NCBI GenBank assembly: GCA_010604095.1
Contig: JAABLG010000005.1
Span: forward strand, 1-64,000
DNA length: 64,000 bases
Source: Streptococcus vestibularis
GTDB taxonomy: Bacteria; Bacillota; Bacilli; Lactobacillales; Streptococcaceae
Reading direction: 5' to 3'
Shown here: piece after piece, positions 9,496 to 18,306 of the stretch
Layout: each line of letters starts with the position of its first letter
Position numbering within the stretch: the stretch's first letter is position 1
Notes under the pieces: model-generated
What the model saw: the letters and a program-made list of their open reading frames with translations, nothing else
The model's database searches: none
What the model was told of the DNA's origin: nothing
Program-made: the position numbers and the translations under genes

Positions 9496-10134
9496 CTAAT
9501 CAATAAAAGCTAGTGTTTCCAAGGTCTGTCGCTGTAAGATACCATAGGTCTTAAAGGCTACCTTTTCAATGATTCCTTGGTCGATAAACTGTTTGATGAC
9601 TCTTTGGACATGGCGGTAGCTGGTCCCAAAACTGGCTGCTAAAATAGATGGCGACAGTTGGAAGTTACCCTCTTCCTCAATACTCAAGATGTGGGTAGCC
9701 AAACGCTCCCTGACAGGGTAGCTAACATTTCTTGAGGCAGTAATACCTTGCTTATGTAGTGCCATTGCTAGGTTACGCCCAATTTGATAGAGAAAAACTG
9801 GGTCTTCGAGGAGCGATTCTTTATCATTTAATGGCAGTTGAACTGCCTGAACGTCTTCGAGGGCAATGACTGAGGAACCCGCTAATTGATTAGTCATGAG
9901 TTCAACGTCTCCCAATAGCTGTGGTTGGTGAAGCATTTCTAGGATATGTTCTTTACCATTGGATAGGGAGCGAACAATTTTTACTCTACCTGATAAAATG
10001 TAGGTTAGCTCAGTGATAGCTTGCCCTTGTGTGCATATGTAGTCGCCTTTCTGAAAGGTGACCTTTTGTAATTGATTAAGGTAGGCTGCAGGAAAGACCT
10101 GGTCAAGCTGAGGTCTTGTAGTGGGATTAGGCAT
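9496..10134 (-). CDS. Crp/Fnr-family transcriptional regulator
   Basis: 212 residues. An N-terminal cyclic-nucleotide-binding-type beta-roll (about 15-125, with FQKGDYICTQGQ and YILSGRVKIV) is followed by a dimer helix and a C-terminal winged helix-turn-helix (about 160-200, SILAASFGTSYRHVQRVIKQF). No Cys cluster for an Fnr iron-sulphur centre is visible, and the effector cannot be told from sequence. It resembles the YeiL-like branch. It is divergent from an MFS gene 106 bp away, so that transporter is its likely target. An AAGGAGA ribosome site precedes the start. Confidence 0.85.
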   Translation of the reverse strand: MPNPTTRPQLDQVFPAAYLNQLQKVTFQKGDYICTQGQAITELTYILSGRVKIVRSLSNGKEHILEMLHQPQLLGDVELMTNQLAGSSVIALEDVQAVQLPLNDKESLLEDPVFLYQIGRNLAMALHKQGITASRNVSYPVRERLATHILSIEEEGNFQLSPSILAASFGTSYRHVQRVIKQFIDQGIIEKVAFKTYGILQRQTLETLAFID

Positions 10135-10146
10135 ATGTCTCCTTTT

Positions 10147-10162
10147 TAGGACCTAGGTCCTA
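10147..10162. promoter_or_regulatory. 16-bp perfect palindrome, candidate operator of the Crp-like regulator
   Basis: TAGGACCTAGGTCCTA lies in the divergent intergenic region, 13 bp before the regulator's start codon and 22 bp before TATAAT (10184-10189) of the MFS gene. It differs from the TGTGA-N6-TCACA Crp site. An operator controlling both genes is inferred from symmetry and position. Confidence 0.65.
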
Positions 10163-10240
10163 TTTTTTTAGCTCTTCTTAGATTATAATGAAAAAATAAC
10201 TATCAGACAAGTAAAGAAAGGATGCTCTTATCCCGATACT

Positions 10241-11398
10241 ATGACAAAAATTTTAGAAAAAATAAGCCTGCTTGGGCTATCTTTGCTTTTGATTTCGGCC
10301 TTCTCGATTTCAACCGCTCTACCACCTATGTTGGACTACTATAGTCCAACCTATACTGCTTCTCAAGTCGAGCTTTTAGTGTCTGTTCCTTCATTTTCTG
10401 TAGTGGCTATGCTCTTACTTAACCCTTTGGTTGACAAATGGTTAAATGACAGACAATTGATTATGACAGGTTTAATCTTACTAAGTAGTGCTGGAATCTT
10501 CCCCTTCTTTGTTCAATTGTATCCACTTGTTTTACTGTCACGTCTTATTTTTGGAATGGGTATCGGTTTAATCAATGCCAAGGCTATTTCTATCATTAGT
10601 CAGCGTTATCAGGGCAAAGAGAGGGTTCAGATGCTTGGGATTCGAGGTTCCGTGGAATTGATTGGTGGGGCATCGTGTTCTCTTTTGGTTGGACAATTAC
10701 TGAAAATTCATTGGACACTTGCTTTTTTTATCTATGGTTTTGGTTTTATCATCCTAGCCATGTACCTCCTCTTTGTACCACCAATGGAGCAGACAGAGAA
10801 GAAAGAGGCACAAAAAAGTAAACAAGGTCTGGATAAAAAAGATTTGGCTATGATTTTAGGTATGGCCCTCTTGGCAGGTTTTGTGATTTGCGTTAATTCA
10901 TCGATTAGTTTGCGCGTGCCTCTGTTTCAAGTTGATGGTAAGACCATTGCAAGTGGTCAATCAGCTCTGGTCCTTAGTTTGGAGCAGGGAATTGGTATTG
11001 TAGCTGGACTTAGTTTTGCCTCACTAATCGGTCACATTAAGCACCGTCTCTTGCCAATGGCGCTGTTTTGCCTATCTACTTGCCTACTTGGAATATCCCT
11101 AGCTAACAACTTGCTGATATTGATTTTGTCTTCTGTTGGTGTTGGTTTCTTTTACAATATTGTTTTGACCATTATCTTTAACCGTCTTTCTGAACGTGTT
11201 ACTAGAAATTTGCTGAATAAGGCGACGGCTTATGTTCTCCTAGGATGCAACTTAGGCTCAGCTGTATCTCCTTATGTTTTAAAATTGTTGGCACTAGTTT
11301 CTCCAAGTTTTAGTTGGATTTTCCTAGCTTATGCTGTGGTCAGTTTTCTACTTTTCCTAGGATTCCTTCTGAATTCAAAAATGGTCAAAAAAGCCTAG
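10241..11398 (+). CDS. MFS transporter
   Basis: 385-residue major facilitator protein with about 12 hydrophobic segments in two halves, separated by a charged loop near residues 188-205 (MEQTEKKEAQKSKQGLDKKD). The segment between helices 2 and 3 (NPLVDKWLNDRQL) is the expected place for the MFS signature loop. The substrate is unknown; the general form resembles the CynX/YfkF-like exporters. A GAAAGGA sequence is about 19 nt from this ATG, unusually far for a ribosome site, so start efficiency is uncertain. Divergent from a Crp-like regulator, which probably controls it. Confidence 0.85.
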   Translation: MTKILEKISLLGLSLLLISAFSISTALPPMLDYYSPTYTASQVELLVSVPSFSVVAMLLLNPLVDKWLNDRQLIMTGLILLSSAGIFPFFVQLYPLVLLSRLIFGMGIGLINAKAISIISQRYQGKERVQMLGIRGSVELIGGASCSLLVGQLLKIHWTLAFFIYGFGFIILAMYLLFVPPMEQTEKKEAQKSKQGLDKKDLAMILGMALLAGFVICVNSSISLRVPLFQVDGKTIASGQSALVLSLEQGIGIVAGLSFASLIGHIKHRLLPMALFCLSTCLLGISLANNLLILILSSVGVGFFYNIVLTIIFNRLSERVTRNLLNKATAYVLLGCNLGSAVSPYVLKLLALVSPSFSWIFLAYAVVSFLLFLGFLLNSKMVKKA

Positions 11399-11430
11399 GC
11401 CATGAAAGTCTTAAACAAGGAATCTTACGA

Positions 11431-11459
11431 TTGACAAAGATTAGTAGATAAGCTAAAAT
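11431..11459 (+). promoter_or_regulatory. rpsO promoter
   Basis: Consensus TTGACA and TAAAAT with exactly 17 bp between; transcription start expected near 11466. Confidence 0.9.
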
Positions 11460-11465
11460 AGAGAG

Positions 11466-11547
11466 GTCGTAAAGACAAACCAACTCTTTCTTGGTTTTAG
11501 GAGAGCCAATCCTAAGACTCGGATGGAGCAAAAAAAGGAGAAAAAAC
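11466..11547 (+). promoter_or_regulatory. structured 5' leader of rpsO, candidate S15 autoregulatory site
   Basis: The roughly 82-nt leader folds into two clear hairpins: AAACCAA/TTGGTTT, then TTAGGA/TCCTAA, followed by AAAAAAAGGAG next to the start codon. Ribosomal protein S15 is known to bind leaders of its own mRNA in several phyla, including Firmicutes. Feedback control here is inferred from that precedent. Confidence 0.55.
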
Positions 11548-11817
11548 ATGGCAATCTCAAAAGAGAAAAAAAATGAAATCATTGCACAATACGCACGTCA
11601 CGAAGGTGACACTGGTTCAGTAGAGGTTCAAGTTGCTGTCCTTACTTGGGAAATCAACCACCTTAACGACCACATCAAACAACACAAAAAAGACCACGCT
11701 ACTTACCGTGGTTTGATGAAAAAAATCGGTCACCGTCGTAACTTGTTGGCATACCTTCGCCGCACAGACGTTAACCGTTACCGTGAGTTGATCAGCTCAC
11801 TCGGACTCCGTCGTTAA
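11548..11817 (+). CDS. rpsO: 30S ribosomal protein S15
   Basis: 89-residue S15, the primary 16S rRNA-binding protein that organises the central platform of the small subunit. [20 protein letters not shown] and the conserved [19 protein letters not shown] region are present at normal length. The start at 11548 follows AAGGAG; a longer in-frame reading from 11491 would cover the leader and is rejected. Monocistronic, strongly expressed by its promoter and codon choice. Confidence 0.98.
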   Translation: MAISKEKKNEIIAQYARHEGDTGSVEVQVAVLTWEINHLNDHIKQHKKDHATYRGLMKKIGHRRNLLAYLRRTDVNRYRELISSLGLRR

Positions 11818-11827
11818 TAACGATACT

Positions 11828-11925
11828 AAGGGCGTAGAAAATCCGTATGAAAATAGGGAAACGACGTCGTGTTCAAGGAACACAAGGAGTTTCATCTTTT
11901 TCACTAGGATTTTAGCCCGAGTTCA
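11828..11925 (+). repeat. intergenic repeat copy A
   Basis: Shares a start (GGCGT, later TAGGGAAAC-GACG) and an identical 31-bp end (11895-11925, CTTTTTCACTAGGATTTTAG followed by CCCGAGTTCA) with copy B. It contains GTGTTC-AAG-GAACAC. It lies between rpsO and its terminator, so it is in the rpsO 3' untranslated region. Confidence 0.65.
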
Positions 11926-11926
11926 A

Positions 11927-11959
11927 AACAGCTCTCTAGACTCAGAGGGCTGTTATTTT
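11927..11959 (+). terminator. rpsO terminator
   Basis: AACAGCTCTCT/AGAGGGCTGTT stem followed by ATTTTTG. Confidence 0.85.
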
Positions 11960-11990
11960 TGTCTTTGGTTTATGTTTAATTCAAGATACA

Positions 11991-12165
11991 AAGGCCGTCA
12001 AAAGCACAAAGCAAAAATAGGAAAATTGACGAAGAAACCTCAGTTTCTAGGAAATTTTATCTTTTTTGCCAAGTGCTTAGGCCGTGTTCGATTGAATACA
12101 AAAAAGTTAAGTTACTCTGTTATAGGGTAGCTTTTCTTTTTCACTAGGATTTTAGCCCGAGTTCA
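11991..12165 (+). repeat. intergenic repeat copy B
   Basis: A longer relative of copy A: similar start (GGCCGT, AAAAATAGG, TTGACG) and the same 31-bp end at 12135-12165. About 75 extra bases sit inside. The gap 11818-12265 otherwise holds no gene. Length, intergenic position and fixed ends suggest a small non-autonomous repeat; its family is not known to me. Confidence 0.6.
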
Positions 12166-12236
12166 GGGGAGGGTGTATTCCTCTCAAAATGTCGTTTACA
12201 ATTAGTAACAATGACTTAAACATAAAACAAAAATGA

Positions 12237-12259
12237 CCTCCAGATTTTAGGTCTGGAGG
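12237..12259 (-). terminator. terminator of VanZ-like gene
   Basis: Perfect 8-bp stem CCTCCAGA/TCTGGAGG; on the minus strand followed by TCATTTTTG. Confidence 0.82.
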
Positions 12260-12265
12260 CATCTT

Positions 12266-12856
12266 CTATGTTAAGATTTTTTTGATGAGTGTTTGAAATT
12301 GAGGAAGTTGATGAATGGCATTTCCAATAAGAATACCTAACATATTTAAGACAATATCTCCTAAATCAAATATTCCCATATGCCCAAAGTATTGAATGGA
12401 TTCGATAGAAAATAGGGCAATAAGGCAAAGCAGTAGGTTACTTAACCGTGAAGGGAAGAGGAGCCCTAGAGGAATAAACATTAGTAGGTTCATGATGGGA
12501 ACAAAGTGGCTTCCCCAGTACAGTTCTCGGGCGAAAGAAAGGGGGTTAAGCGAGAGGCCTTGTAGGCCGATATTTTTCAAAAAAAGCAGATAAAAGAGGG
12601 CTATAAAGTAAATCAGATAGAGTAAGAATAGAGTCTGCTTTTTAAGTTTTCTAGTCAGGAGGAGTTTCAAGAAGGCGTAGATGACATAACTCAGCAAAAC
12701 GATGATTACAATGTTAAGTAGAACTTGAAAATAGAAGCCATAATGGGCGATGTAATGAACGTACTGTTCGAGATGGCCTCTGTAAAACCAGTAAGATAAG
12801 CCGAATGAAACGATTCCGAGTAAGATGTCACCCAATGATTTTAATCCTTTTGCCAT
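12266..12856 (-). CDS. VanZ-like family membrane protein
   Basis: 196 residues with about five or six hydrophobic helices. The C-terminal half carries the VanZ signature: NLLMFIPLGLL, a conserved E in IESIQYFG, and FDLGDIVLNMLGILIG (about residues 115-180). VanZ relatives affect glycopeptide sensitivity by unknown means; the role here cannot be inferred. AAGGAGG precedes the start, and an extended -10 (TG-A-TATAAT, minus strand, 12889-12894) lies just upstream. Monocistronic. Confidence 0.8.
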   Translation of the reverse strand: MAKGLKSLGDILLGIVSFGLSYWFYRGHLEQYVHYIAHYGFYFQVLLNIVIIVLLSYVIYAFLKLLLTRKLKKQTLFLLYLIYFIALFYLLFLKNIGLQGLSLNPLSFARELYWGSHFVPIMNLLMFIPLGLLFPSRLSNLLLCLIALFSIESIQYFGHMGIFDLGDIVLNMLGILIGNAIHQLPQFQTLIKKILT

Positions 12857-12888
12857 CGTAAGCCTCCTTTTGCATGTGATGAGTACAC

Positions 12889-12896
12889 ATTATATC
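12889..12896 (-). promoter_or_regulatory. promoter of VanZ-like gene
   Basis: Minus-strand TATAAT preceded by TG-A (extended -10), 33 bp before the start codon. Confidence 0.6.
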
Positions 12897-13087
12897 AAAA
12901 AATCGTTTAAAGAAAGTTAAGAAACTGTAACGAAAATTTGGTAAAATAAATGGATAAGGCAAATTCAAAGACTAAAAAAGGACTTTGAAACAGCATTTCT
13001 ACTTTTGACTAACAATTTAATATTTTTTGTAAACAAGCTGTGAAAGCTTATAAAACAATTAAATTTTAAAAATTAGGAGTCAACATC

Positions 13088-13116
13088 TTGTTTCAATATT
13101 ATTAAAATGTTATTAT
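13088..13116 (+). promoter_or_regulatory. promoter of LPXTG surface protein gene
   Basis: TTGTTT and TATTAT with 17-bp spacing, 39 bp before the start codon, in an AT-rich stretch without genes (12897-13154). Confidence 0.6.
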
Positions 13117-13154
13117 ATAGTAGTGAATTTTTAACATAAAAAGGAGTTCGTCTT

Positions 13155-15722
13155 ATGAATAAAAAGGTTTTGGCGACAGCCGGAATTGCAGCTCTTGCGG
13201 TTTCTGCCACAGTTGCTAAAGCTGATGAGGTAACGACAAACGATCAAGCCTCAACAACAGCATCAGTATCATCGACAGCTACACAAGCTGTCCCAACTCA
13301 AGCCCAAGTCGAAACGGCTAGAGAACAAGCTAACACTGCTAATCAAGCAGTATCACAACAAGCATCAGTAGTTGCTAATAACGAAGCGACTGTTAACCAG
13401 GCGCAAGCAAACCTAGCGACAGCAGATGCCAACTTGCAACAGGCGCAAACAGCAGCCAATGAGGCAAGTCCAGAAGCTATTGCAGCTGCTCAAGGTCAAG
13501 TAACTACAGCTGAAAAAGCAGCCAATGACGCTAAGTCAGCAGTTTCTAGTGCTCAATCAGCAGAAAAATCTGCTAAAGCTGCAGCAGACAAGCAACAAGC
13601 TGCGGTAAATGCAGACCAAGCTAAGGTCAATGCTAAAGCAACAGAAGTTGCCAATGCTCAAAAATCAGTTGATGCCGCTAAAGCTGCTCTTAATGGTTCT
13701 AGTGCTGCTGATGCAGCCTCTAATCAGGCTAAAGCACAGACTGTATTTGATGCAGCAACGGTAGCTGAGAAGAAAGCCCAAGAAGAATTGGCAGCCGCTC
13801 AGGCAGTTGATAAAGAAAAGGCAACTGCTATTGCAGCTAAAGAAGGGCAATTGACTGCAGATCAAAATGCAGCTAACCAAGCTAAAGCAGCTTATGAAAA
13901 TGCCCAAACAGTAGCCAATGAAAAAGCAGCCGCTCTTGCAGCCGCTGAAGCAGCTAAGAAAAAAGCAGAAGCTTCAACAGCTACTACAGCCAATGCTCGC
14001 CAAAGATTCACAGTATCGTCAGAGTATGTCAATGCTCTTAAGACATATGAGTCAAAAACAGCTACAGCAGCAGAAAAAGCACAAGCTGAACAGACTTTGA
14101 AGAACGTTAACAAACGTGATCGTAGTAACAATAGCTACCAAGATAATGAAGCAGATAAAAATGTGACAATCAGTGATTTGAACAATCTTAGTGAAGCTCA
14201 AATTACAGATTTGTCATTGTATGCTTCAAGTTTGGTTAACCAAATCCGTACAGCCTTTGGTACAACTCAAACATCTGTATCTAAAGGTAGTGTATTGGCA
14301 GCAGACCGTGTTACAGATGGTTATGTTGCTGACAACTGGGGTTGGGAATCTATCCGTAATAACCAACATGATGGTGCAGCTCTTGACCGTGCTGGTAAGT
14401 CTTTCCATAGTGTAAGTATTGGTGAAAACCTCAACACATGGCAAGGTTTGACAGGTCCGTTCACTCTTAATGACCTTAAGAAATATGTATTTGAAGCTAT
14501 GCTTGACTTCATGTTTAATGGTAGAGAGTGGAACCACGCTCGTTCTATTGCAGGGCTTCTAGCAGATGGAGGCGAAACTTACCTTGGTACAGATGTCAGT
14601 GTCGTTGCAGGTGCCTTTAACGTTCACGTTAACAATGTGAATAAAAACTCTACTGGTCCTGATAGTGACTTTGATACAACTAAGATTCCTAATCCATATG
14701 AGACTAACCAATCTCAACCAGCCCCAAGCTCAAACCAAACAGCTACTAAGCAAGCATATGAAGCTGCTAAACAAGCTAACGATCAAGCACAAAGTGATCT
14801 AGCAAGCAAGAAAGCAGCCTCTGAGTCTGCGACTCTTAAACTTAATAATACACAAACAGAACTCGCTACTCTTAAAGCTTCAGCAAGTAAGTTAGCAGCA
14901 GCTCAGACTAACCTTTCTGAAAAACAAGCAGCCCTTGCAACAGCCAAATCGGAATTGGAAAAGGCTAACGCTACTGTTGCCAACCTTAATGCTAATGCAC
15001 AAGAAAAAGCAGCAGCTCTCAGCAAAGCTCAAGCAGCTCTTGATGAAAAACAAGCTGAGCTTCAAACAGCTAAAGCTAATCTTGCAACAAGCTCTGCGAC
15101 CTTGCAACGTTTGACAAATGCTTATAACGCTGCTAAACAAGACACTGCTAAGAAACAAGCAGCCTTGACACAAGCAAACCAAGCTTTGACAGCTGCTAAG
15201 AACCGTGTAGCAGCCCTTACGAATGCTTCAGGTAATCTAGCTAAGGCTAAGGCAGAACGTGCAACAGCCTTCGATAAATTGACTGCGGCGAAAGGTGATC
15301 TTTCAGCTGAGCGTGCGAAACTTGTTGAATTGTCAGCTAAACGTGATAAATTAACAAGCGACTATACGACTCTTCAAACTGTCTTTGATAACTATATGAA
15401 AGCTAAGGCGGACAAAGAACGTCAAACAGAATTGGCTAAAGAGTTTGCGGACGTCACATCTAAAGGTCTTACACCAGTACCTGTTTATGATGCAGATGGT
15501 AAGGTTGTCGCTTTCACAACACAAGAAAAGGCAGCTCAAACAGTAGATCAAATTCCTGTAAGTTATGTTCAAACCAAAGCTGAGAAACAAGCTCCTGTAC
15601 AAGAAGCAGATAGCTTGCCAGCAACAGGTGAGTCAGCTGCAGCAGGATTTAGCCTTGTAGGTTTCTTTATGACCATCTTGGCCTTCCTTGGTTTTGTTGA
15701 CAGACGTACACGTCGTAACTAA
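13155..15722 (+). CDS. LPXTG-anchored coiled-coil surface protein, SEC10/PgrA type
   Basis: 855 residues. Signal peptide 1-23 (cut after AKA). Two long Ala/Gln/Lys heptad-rich coiled-coil regions (about 45-280 and 530-760) flank a globular block of about 285-500 containing GWESIRNNQ, GENLNTW and MFNGREWNHARS, the pattern of the SEC10/PgrA surface-exclusion-like domain. Sortase signal LPATG at residues 821-825, then a hydrophobic segment and RRTRRN tail, predict covalent attachment to peptidoglycan. PgrA-type proteins were named on conjugative plasmids; here it is chromosomal with no conjugation genes near, so an adhesin role is more likely. GC and codon use follow repeat composition rather than clear transfer. 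Confidence 0.88.
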   Translation: MNKKVLATAGIAALAVSATVAKADEVTTNDQASTTASVSSTATQAVPTQAQVETAREQANTANQAVSQQASVVANNEATVNQAQANLATADANLQQAQTAANEASPEAIAAAQGQVTTAEKAANDAKSAVSSAQSAEKSAKAAADKQQAAVNADQAKVNAKATEVANAQKSVDAAKAALNGSSAADAASNQAKAQTVFDAATVAEKKAQEELAAAQAVDKEKATAIAAKEGQLTADQNAANQAKAAYENAQTVANEKAAALAAAEAAKKKAEASTATTANARQRFTVSSEYVNALKTYESKTATAAEKAQAEQTLKNVNKRDRSNNSYQDNEADKNVTISDLNNLSEAQITDLSLYASSLVNQIRTAFGTTQTSVSKGSVLAADRVTDGYVADNWGWESIRNNQHDGAALDRAGKSFHSVSIGENLNTWQGLTGPFTLNDLKKYVFEAMLDFMFNGREWNHARSIAGLLADGGETYLGTDVSVVAGAFNVHVNNVNKNSTGPDSDFDTTKIPNPYETNQSQPAPSSNQTATKQAYEAAKQANDQAQSDLASKKAASESATLKLNNTQTELATLKASASKLAAAQTNLSEKQAALATAKSELEKANATVANLNANAQEKAAALSKAQAALDEKQAELQTAKANLATSSATLQRLTNAYNAAKQDTAKKQAALTQANQALTAAKNRVAALTNASGNLAKAKAERATAFDKLTAAKGDLSAERAKLVELSAKRDKLTSDYTTLQTVFDNYMKAKADKERQTELAKEFADVTSKGLTPVPVYDADGKVVAFTTQEKAAQTVDQIPVSYVQTKAEKQAPVQEADSLPATGESAAAGFSLVGFFMTILAFLGFVDRRTRRN

Positions 15723-15730
15723 TCATAGAC

Positions 15731-15760
15731 AAAAAAACGGCATCTGCCGTTTTTTTTTTA
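15731..15760 (+). terminator. terminator of surface protein gene
   Basis: AAAAAACGGC/GCCGTTTTTT hairpin with a long T run. Confidence 0.92.
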
Positions 15761-15777
15761 TATATTTGAGAATCTAA

Positions 15778-15807
15778 AAAAAGTTAAGGTCGAAACCTTA
15801 ACTTTTT
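15778..15807 (-). terminator. terminator of amino-acid ABC operon
   Basis: Perfect AAAAAGTTAAGGT/ACCTTAACTTTTT hairpin, able to work on both strands; it ends the minus-strand importer operon. Confidence 0.9.
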
Positions 15808-15812
15808 CGTTT

Positions 15813-16553
15813 TTAACCCAAGAAACGTTTGAGGAATTCCTTGGTACGTTCTTCTTTAGGATTTTCAAAGAGTTGTTCTGGACTCCCTTGTTCAGCGATA
15901 ACACCCTGATCCATGAAAATGACACGGTCTGAAACGTCACGTGCGAACTCCATTTCATGGGTTACGATAATCATGGTTAAACCAGTTTGAGACAGTTCCT
16001 GCATGGTCTTGAGAACTTCCCCAACCATTTCTGGGTCTAGGGCTGAGGTAGGTTCGTCAAATAGGATGGCTTCTGGATTTACAGAGAGGGCGCGAGCGAT
16101 AGCAACACGCTGTTTTTGTCCCCCTGAAAGTTGTTTTGGTTTAGCTTTCCAGTATTGTTCACCCATGCCAACTTTCTCCAAGTTTGCCTTGGCGATGCTT
16201 TCAGCTTCTTTGCGATCACGTTTGAGAACAGTTGTTTGAGCCACGATGGCATTTTCTAAAACGTTGAGGTTTTCAAAGAGGTTGAAGGATTGGAACACCA
16301 TTCCTAGTTTTTCACGATAAGCAGTAAGATTATAGCCCTTTTCAAGAACATTTTTTCCATGGAAGAGAATCTCACCGCCTGAAGGTGATTCAAGCAAGTT
16401 AATGGAGCGAAGGAAGGTTGATTTACCTGAACCTGACGAACCAATAATTGAGATAACTTCCCCTTCTTTAACACTGAGGGAGATATCTTTGAGGACTTCA
16501 TTTTGTCCGTATGATTTTTTGAGGTTTTTGATTTCTAAAATCGTCTCAGTCAT
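15813..16553 (-). CDS. polar amino-acid ABC transporter ATP-binding protein (GlnQ-like)
   Basis: 246-residue ATPase of a polar amino-acid importer. Walker A is GSSGSGKST (residues 38-46), followed by a Q-loop (MVFQSFNLF), signature LSGGQKQR, Walker [13 protein letters not shown] and switch His in VTHEM. It energises the fused binding protein-permease encoded just upstream; the two reading frames overlap by one base (TAATG), so translation is coupled. Substrate is probably glutamine or a related polar amino acid, but specificity is set by the partner. Confidence 0.93.
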   Translation of the reverse strand: MTETILEIKNLKKSYGQNEVLKDISLSVKEGEVISIIGSSGSGKSTFLRSINLLESPSGGEILFHGKNVLEKGYNLTAYREKLGMVFQSFNLFENLNVLENAIVAQTTVLKRDRKEAESIAKANLEKVGMGEQYWKAKPKQLSGGQKQRVAIARALSVNPEAILFDEPTSALDPEMVGEVLKTMQELSQTGLTMIIVTHEMEFARDVSDRVIFMDQGVIAEQGSPEQLFENPKEERTKEFLKRFLG

Positions 16554-18103
16554 TAGTGGGCCCCTCCTTGTGTGTATGTATCTTGGTCAAAGCGGCGTTC
16601 TACGTAACGTAAGATACGTGTCACTGTAAAGGTAAGGACAAAGTAGATGGCTGCGATAACAAAGAATGTTTGGAAGTATTGGTAAGTTTGTGTTGCCACA
16701 GTATTACCAGCGAAGTAAAGTTCGACAACGGAGATAACGTTCAAAACAGAAGTATCCTTGATGTTGATAACGAATTCATTACCAGTGGCTGGCAAGATGT
16801 TACGGATAACCTGTGGAAGAACAATCTTACGCATGGTTTGACCGTGAGAGAAACCAAGAGCAGTTGCGGCTTCGAATTGTCCCTTGTCTACTGCGAAGAT
16901 ACCACCACGAACGATTTCACTCATGTAGGCACCGGTATTAATAGACACAATAATAACAGCGGCTAGGGTACGGTCAATATTGATACCAAAGGCTTGGGCA
17001 GTACCGTAGTAGATAACCATAGATTGTACAATCATAGGAGTACCACGGAAAACTTCGATATAGACATTAAGAACCCAACCGAAGACTTTTTGGAGCAAGG
17101 CCACCAATTTATTCGCAGCCTTTGGAGCTGTGCGGTAAACACCGATCATAAGACCGATGAAAGTACCCACAACTGTACCGATAATTGAGATAAGAAGGGT
17201 AATTCCTGTACCACGTAAGAATTGTGGCCAGTTTTTACTTAGAATAGTTGCCATTTGGCTAAAGAAGCCAGTCTTCTTTGTTTCATCATGTTTTTCAGCA
17301 GGCTGAATACTAATGATGTGGTTCATGAGTTTAGCTCGGTCATCTTGACTAATAGTGGCAAGGACCTTATTAACTTGAGTGAGTGTTTCTGTATCGTCCT
17401 TACGAAGACCAACGGCAATCGAAATGTCGTCGTTAGAGACCTTGAATCCGTCACCTTTTTTGAGAGCTATCATCTTGTAAGTTGAGCTAGCTGCCTCAGC
17501 TGTAAGTGCTTCAGGTCTCTCAGAGATATAACCATCAATAATGCCAGAAGATAGCGCTTGACGCATGGCACCAAAGTCACTCATGGGTGTTTGTTTATCA
17601 ACATTTGGAATTTGTGTGATTAGGTCTACCAAGTAGTTTCCCTGTTGGGCAGTAATCTTGGCCCCCTTGAAATCGTCAATCGTTTTTGCATTGGCATACT
17701 TACCTTTTGCATCGACCACAACTACAGGTTCACTCGTATAGTAGCTATCTGAGAAGTTGATTTCTTTACGGCGTTCAGCAGTTGTACTCATACCTGCAAC
17801 AATCATATCAATCTTACTAGATGTGAGGGCAGGGATGAGACCGGTCCAGGCCGTTTTGACGACTAAAGGTTTCTTACCTTGAGCTTCAGCGATTTTTTTA
17901 GCGATTTGCACGTCATAACCGTTGGCATACTGTTTTGTTCCTTCGATTGGAACAGCTCCATTTGAGTTATCGTCCTGTGTCCAGTTAAAAGGTGCGTAGG
18001 CAGCCTCCATCCCGACACGGAGATACTCGTCTGCTTGAGCGCTTGATACCCCACCAAAAACGAGGAGAAGCACTGCAAAGCAGGCTACAATAATTTTTTT
18101 CAT
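16553..18103 (-). CDS. fused substrate-binding/permease protein of a polar amino-acid ABC importer
   Basis: 516 residues. Signal peptide 1-26 ([18 protein letters not shown]), then one periplasmic-binding-type domain (about 27-270, with [15 protein letters not shown] and [11 protein letters not shown]), then a His/Met-type permease domain (about 300-500) with the ATPase-coupling EAA-like loop [21 protein letters not shown]. Such GlnP-like fusions are usual in Lactobacillales. The start at 18103 is preferred because AGGAGA lies upstream; the 54-residue extension lacks one. First gene of a two-gene minus-strand operon. Confidence 0.92.
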   Translation of the reverse strand: MKKIIVACFAVLLLVFGGVSSAQADEYLRVGMEAAYAPFNWTQDDNSNGAVPIEGTKQYANGYDVQIAKKIAEAQGKKPLVVKTAWTGLIPALTSSKIDMIVAGMSTTAERRKEINFSDSYYTSEPVVVVDAKGKYANAKTIDDFKGAKITAQQGNYLVDLITQIPNVDKQTPMSDFGAMRQALSSGIIDGYISERPEALTAEAASSTYKMIALKKGDGFKVSNDDISIAVGLRKDDTETLTQVNKVLATISQDDRAKLMNHIISIQPAEKHDETKKTGFFSQMATILSKNWPQFLRGTGITLLISIIGTVVGTFIGLMIGVYRTAPKAANKLVALLQKVFGWVLNVYIEVFRGTPMIVQSMVIYYGTAQAFGINIDRTLAAVIIVSINTGAYMSEIVRGGIFAVDKGQFEAATALGFSHGQTMRKIVLPQVIRNILPATGNEFVINIKDTSVLNVISVVELYFAGNTVATQTYQYFQTFFVIAAIYFVLTFTVTRILRYVERRFDQDTYTQGGAH

Positions 18104-18228
18104 TGAAACAATGTCTCCTATAAAAATGTCATTCCTTACCATTTTACAGGAAATTAGGACTGATGACAATAAGTTAAGACTAGAAAAAAACTGTATATCA
18201 GGATTGTCTTTAAATACAGTTGCTAATT

Positions 18229-18237
18229 TGATATAAT
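18229..18237 (+). promoter_or_regulatory. uppP promoter, extended -10
   Basis: TG-A-TATAAT, 69 bp before the uppP start. The -35 region is poor. A small TTAGT/ACTAA hairpin lies in the leader. Confidence 0.65.
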
Positions 18238-18306
18238 GGGAAGGACAATTTAGAGCCTTACTCACTATTAGTGTGATAAGACTAACATTTTAAAACGGAG
18301 TGAATT

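Noticed and set aside
13155..15722. Conjugative plasmid remnant suggested by the PgrA-like protein
   Set aside because: No relaxase, transfer or replication genes nearby; such surface proteins also occur chromosomally.
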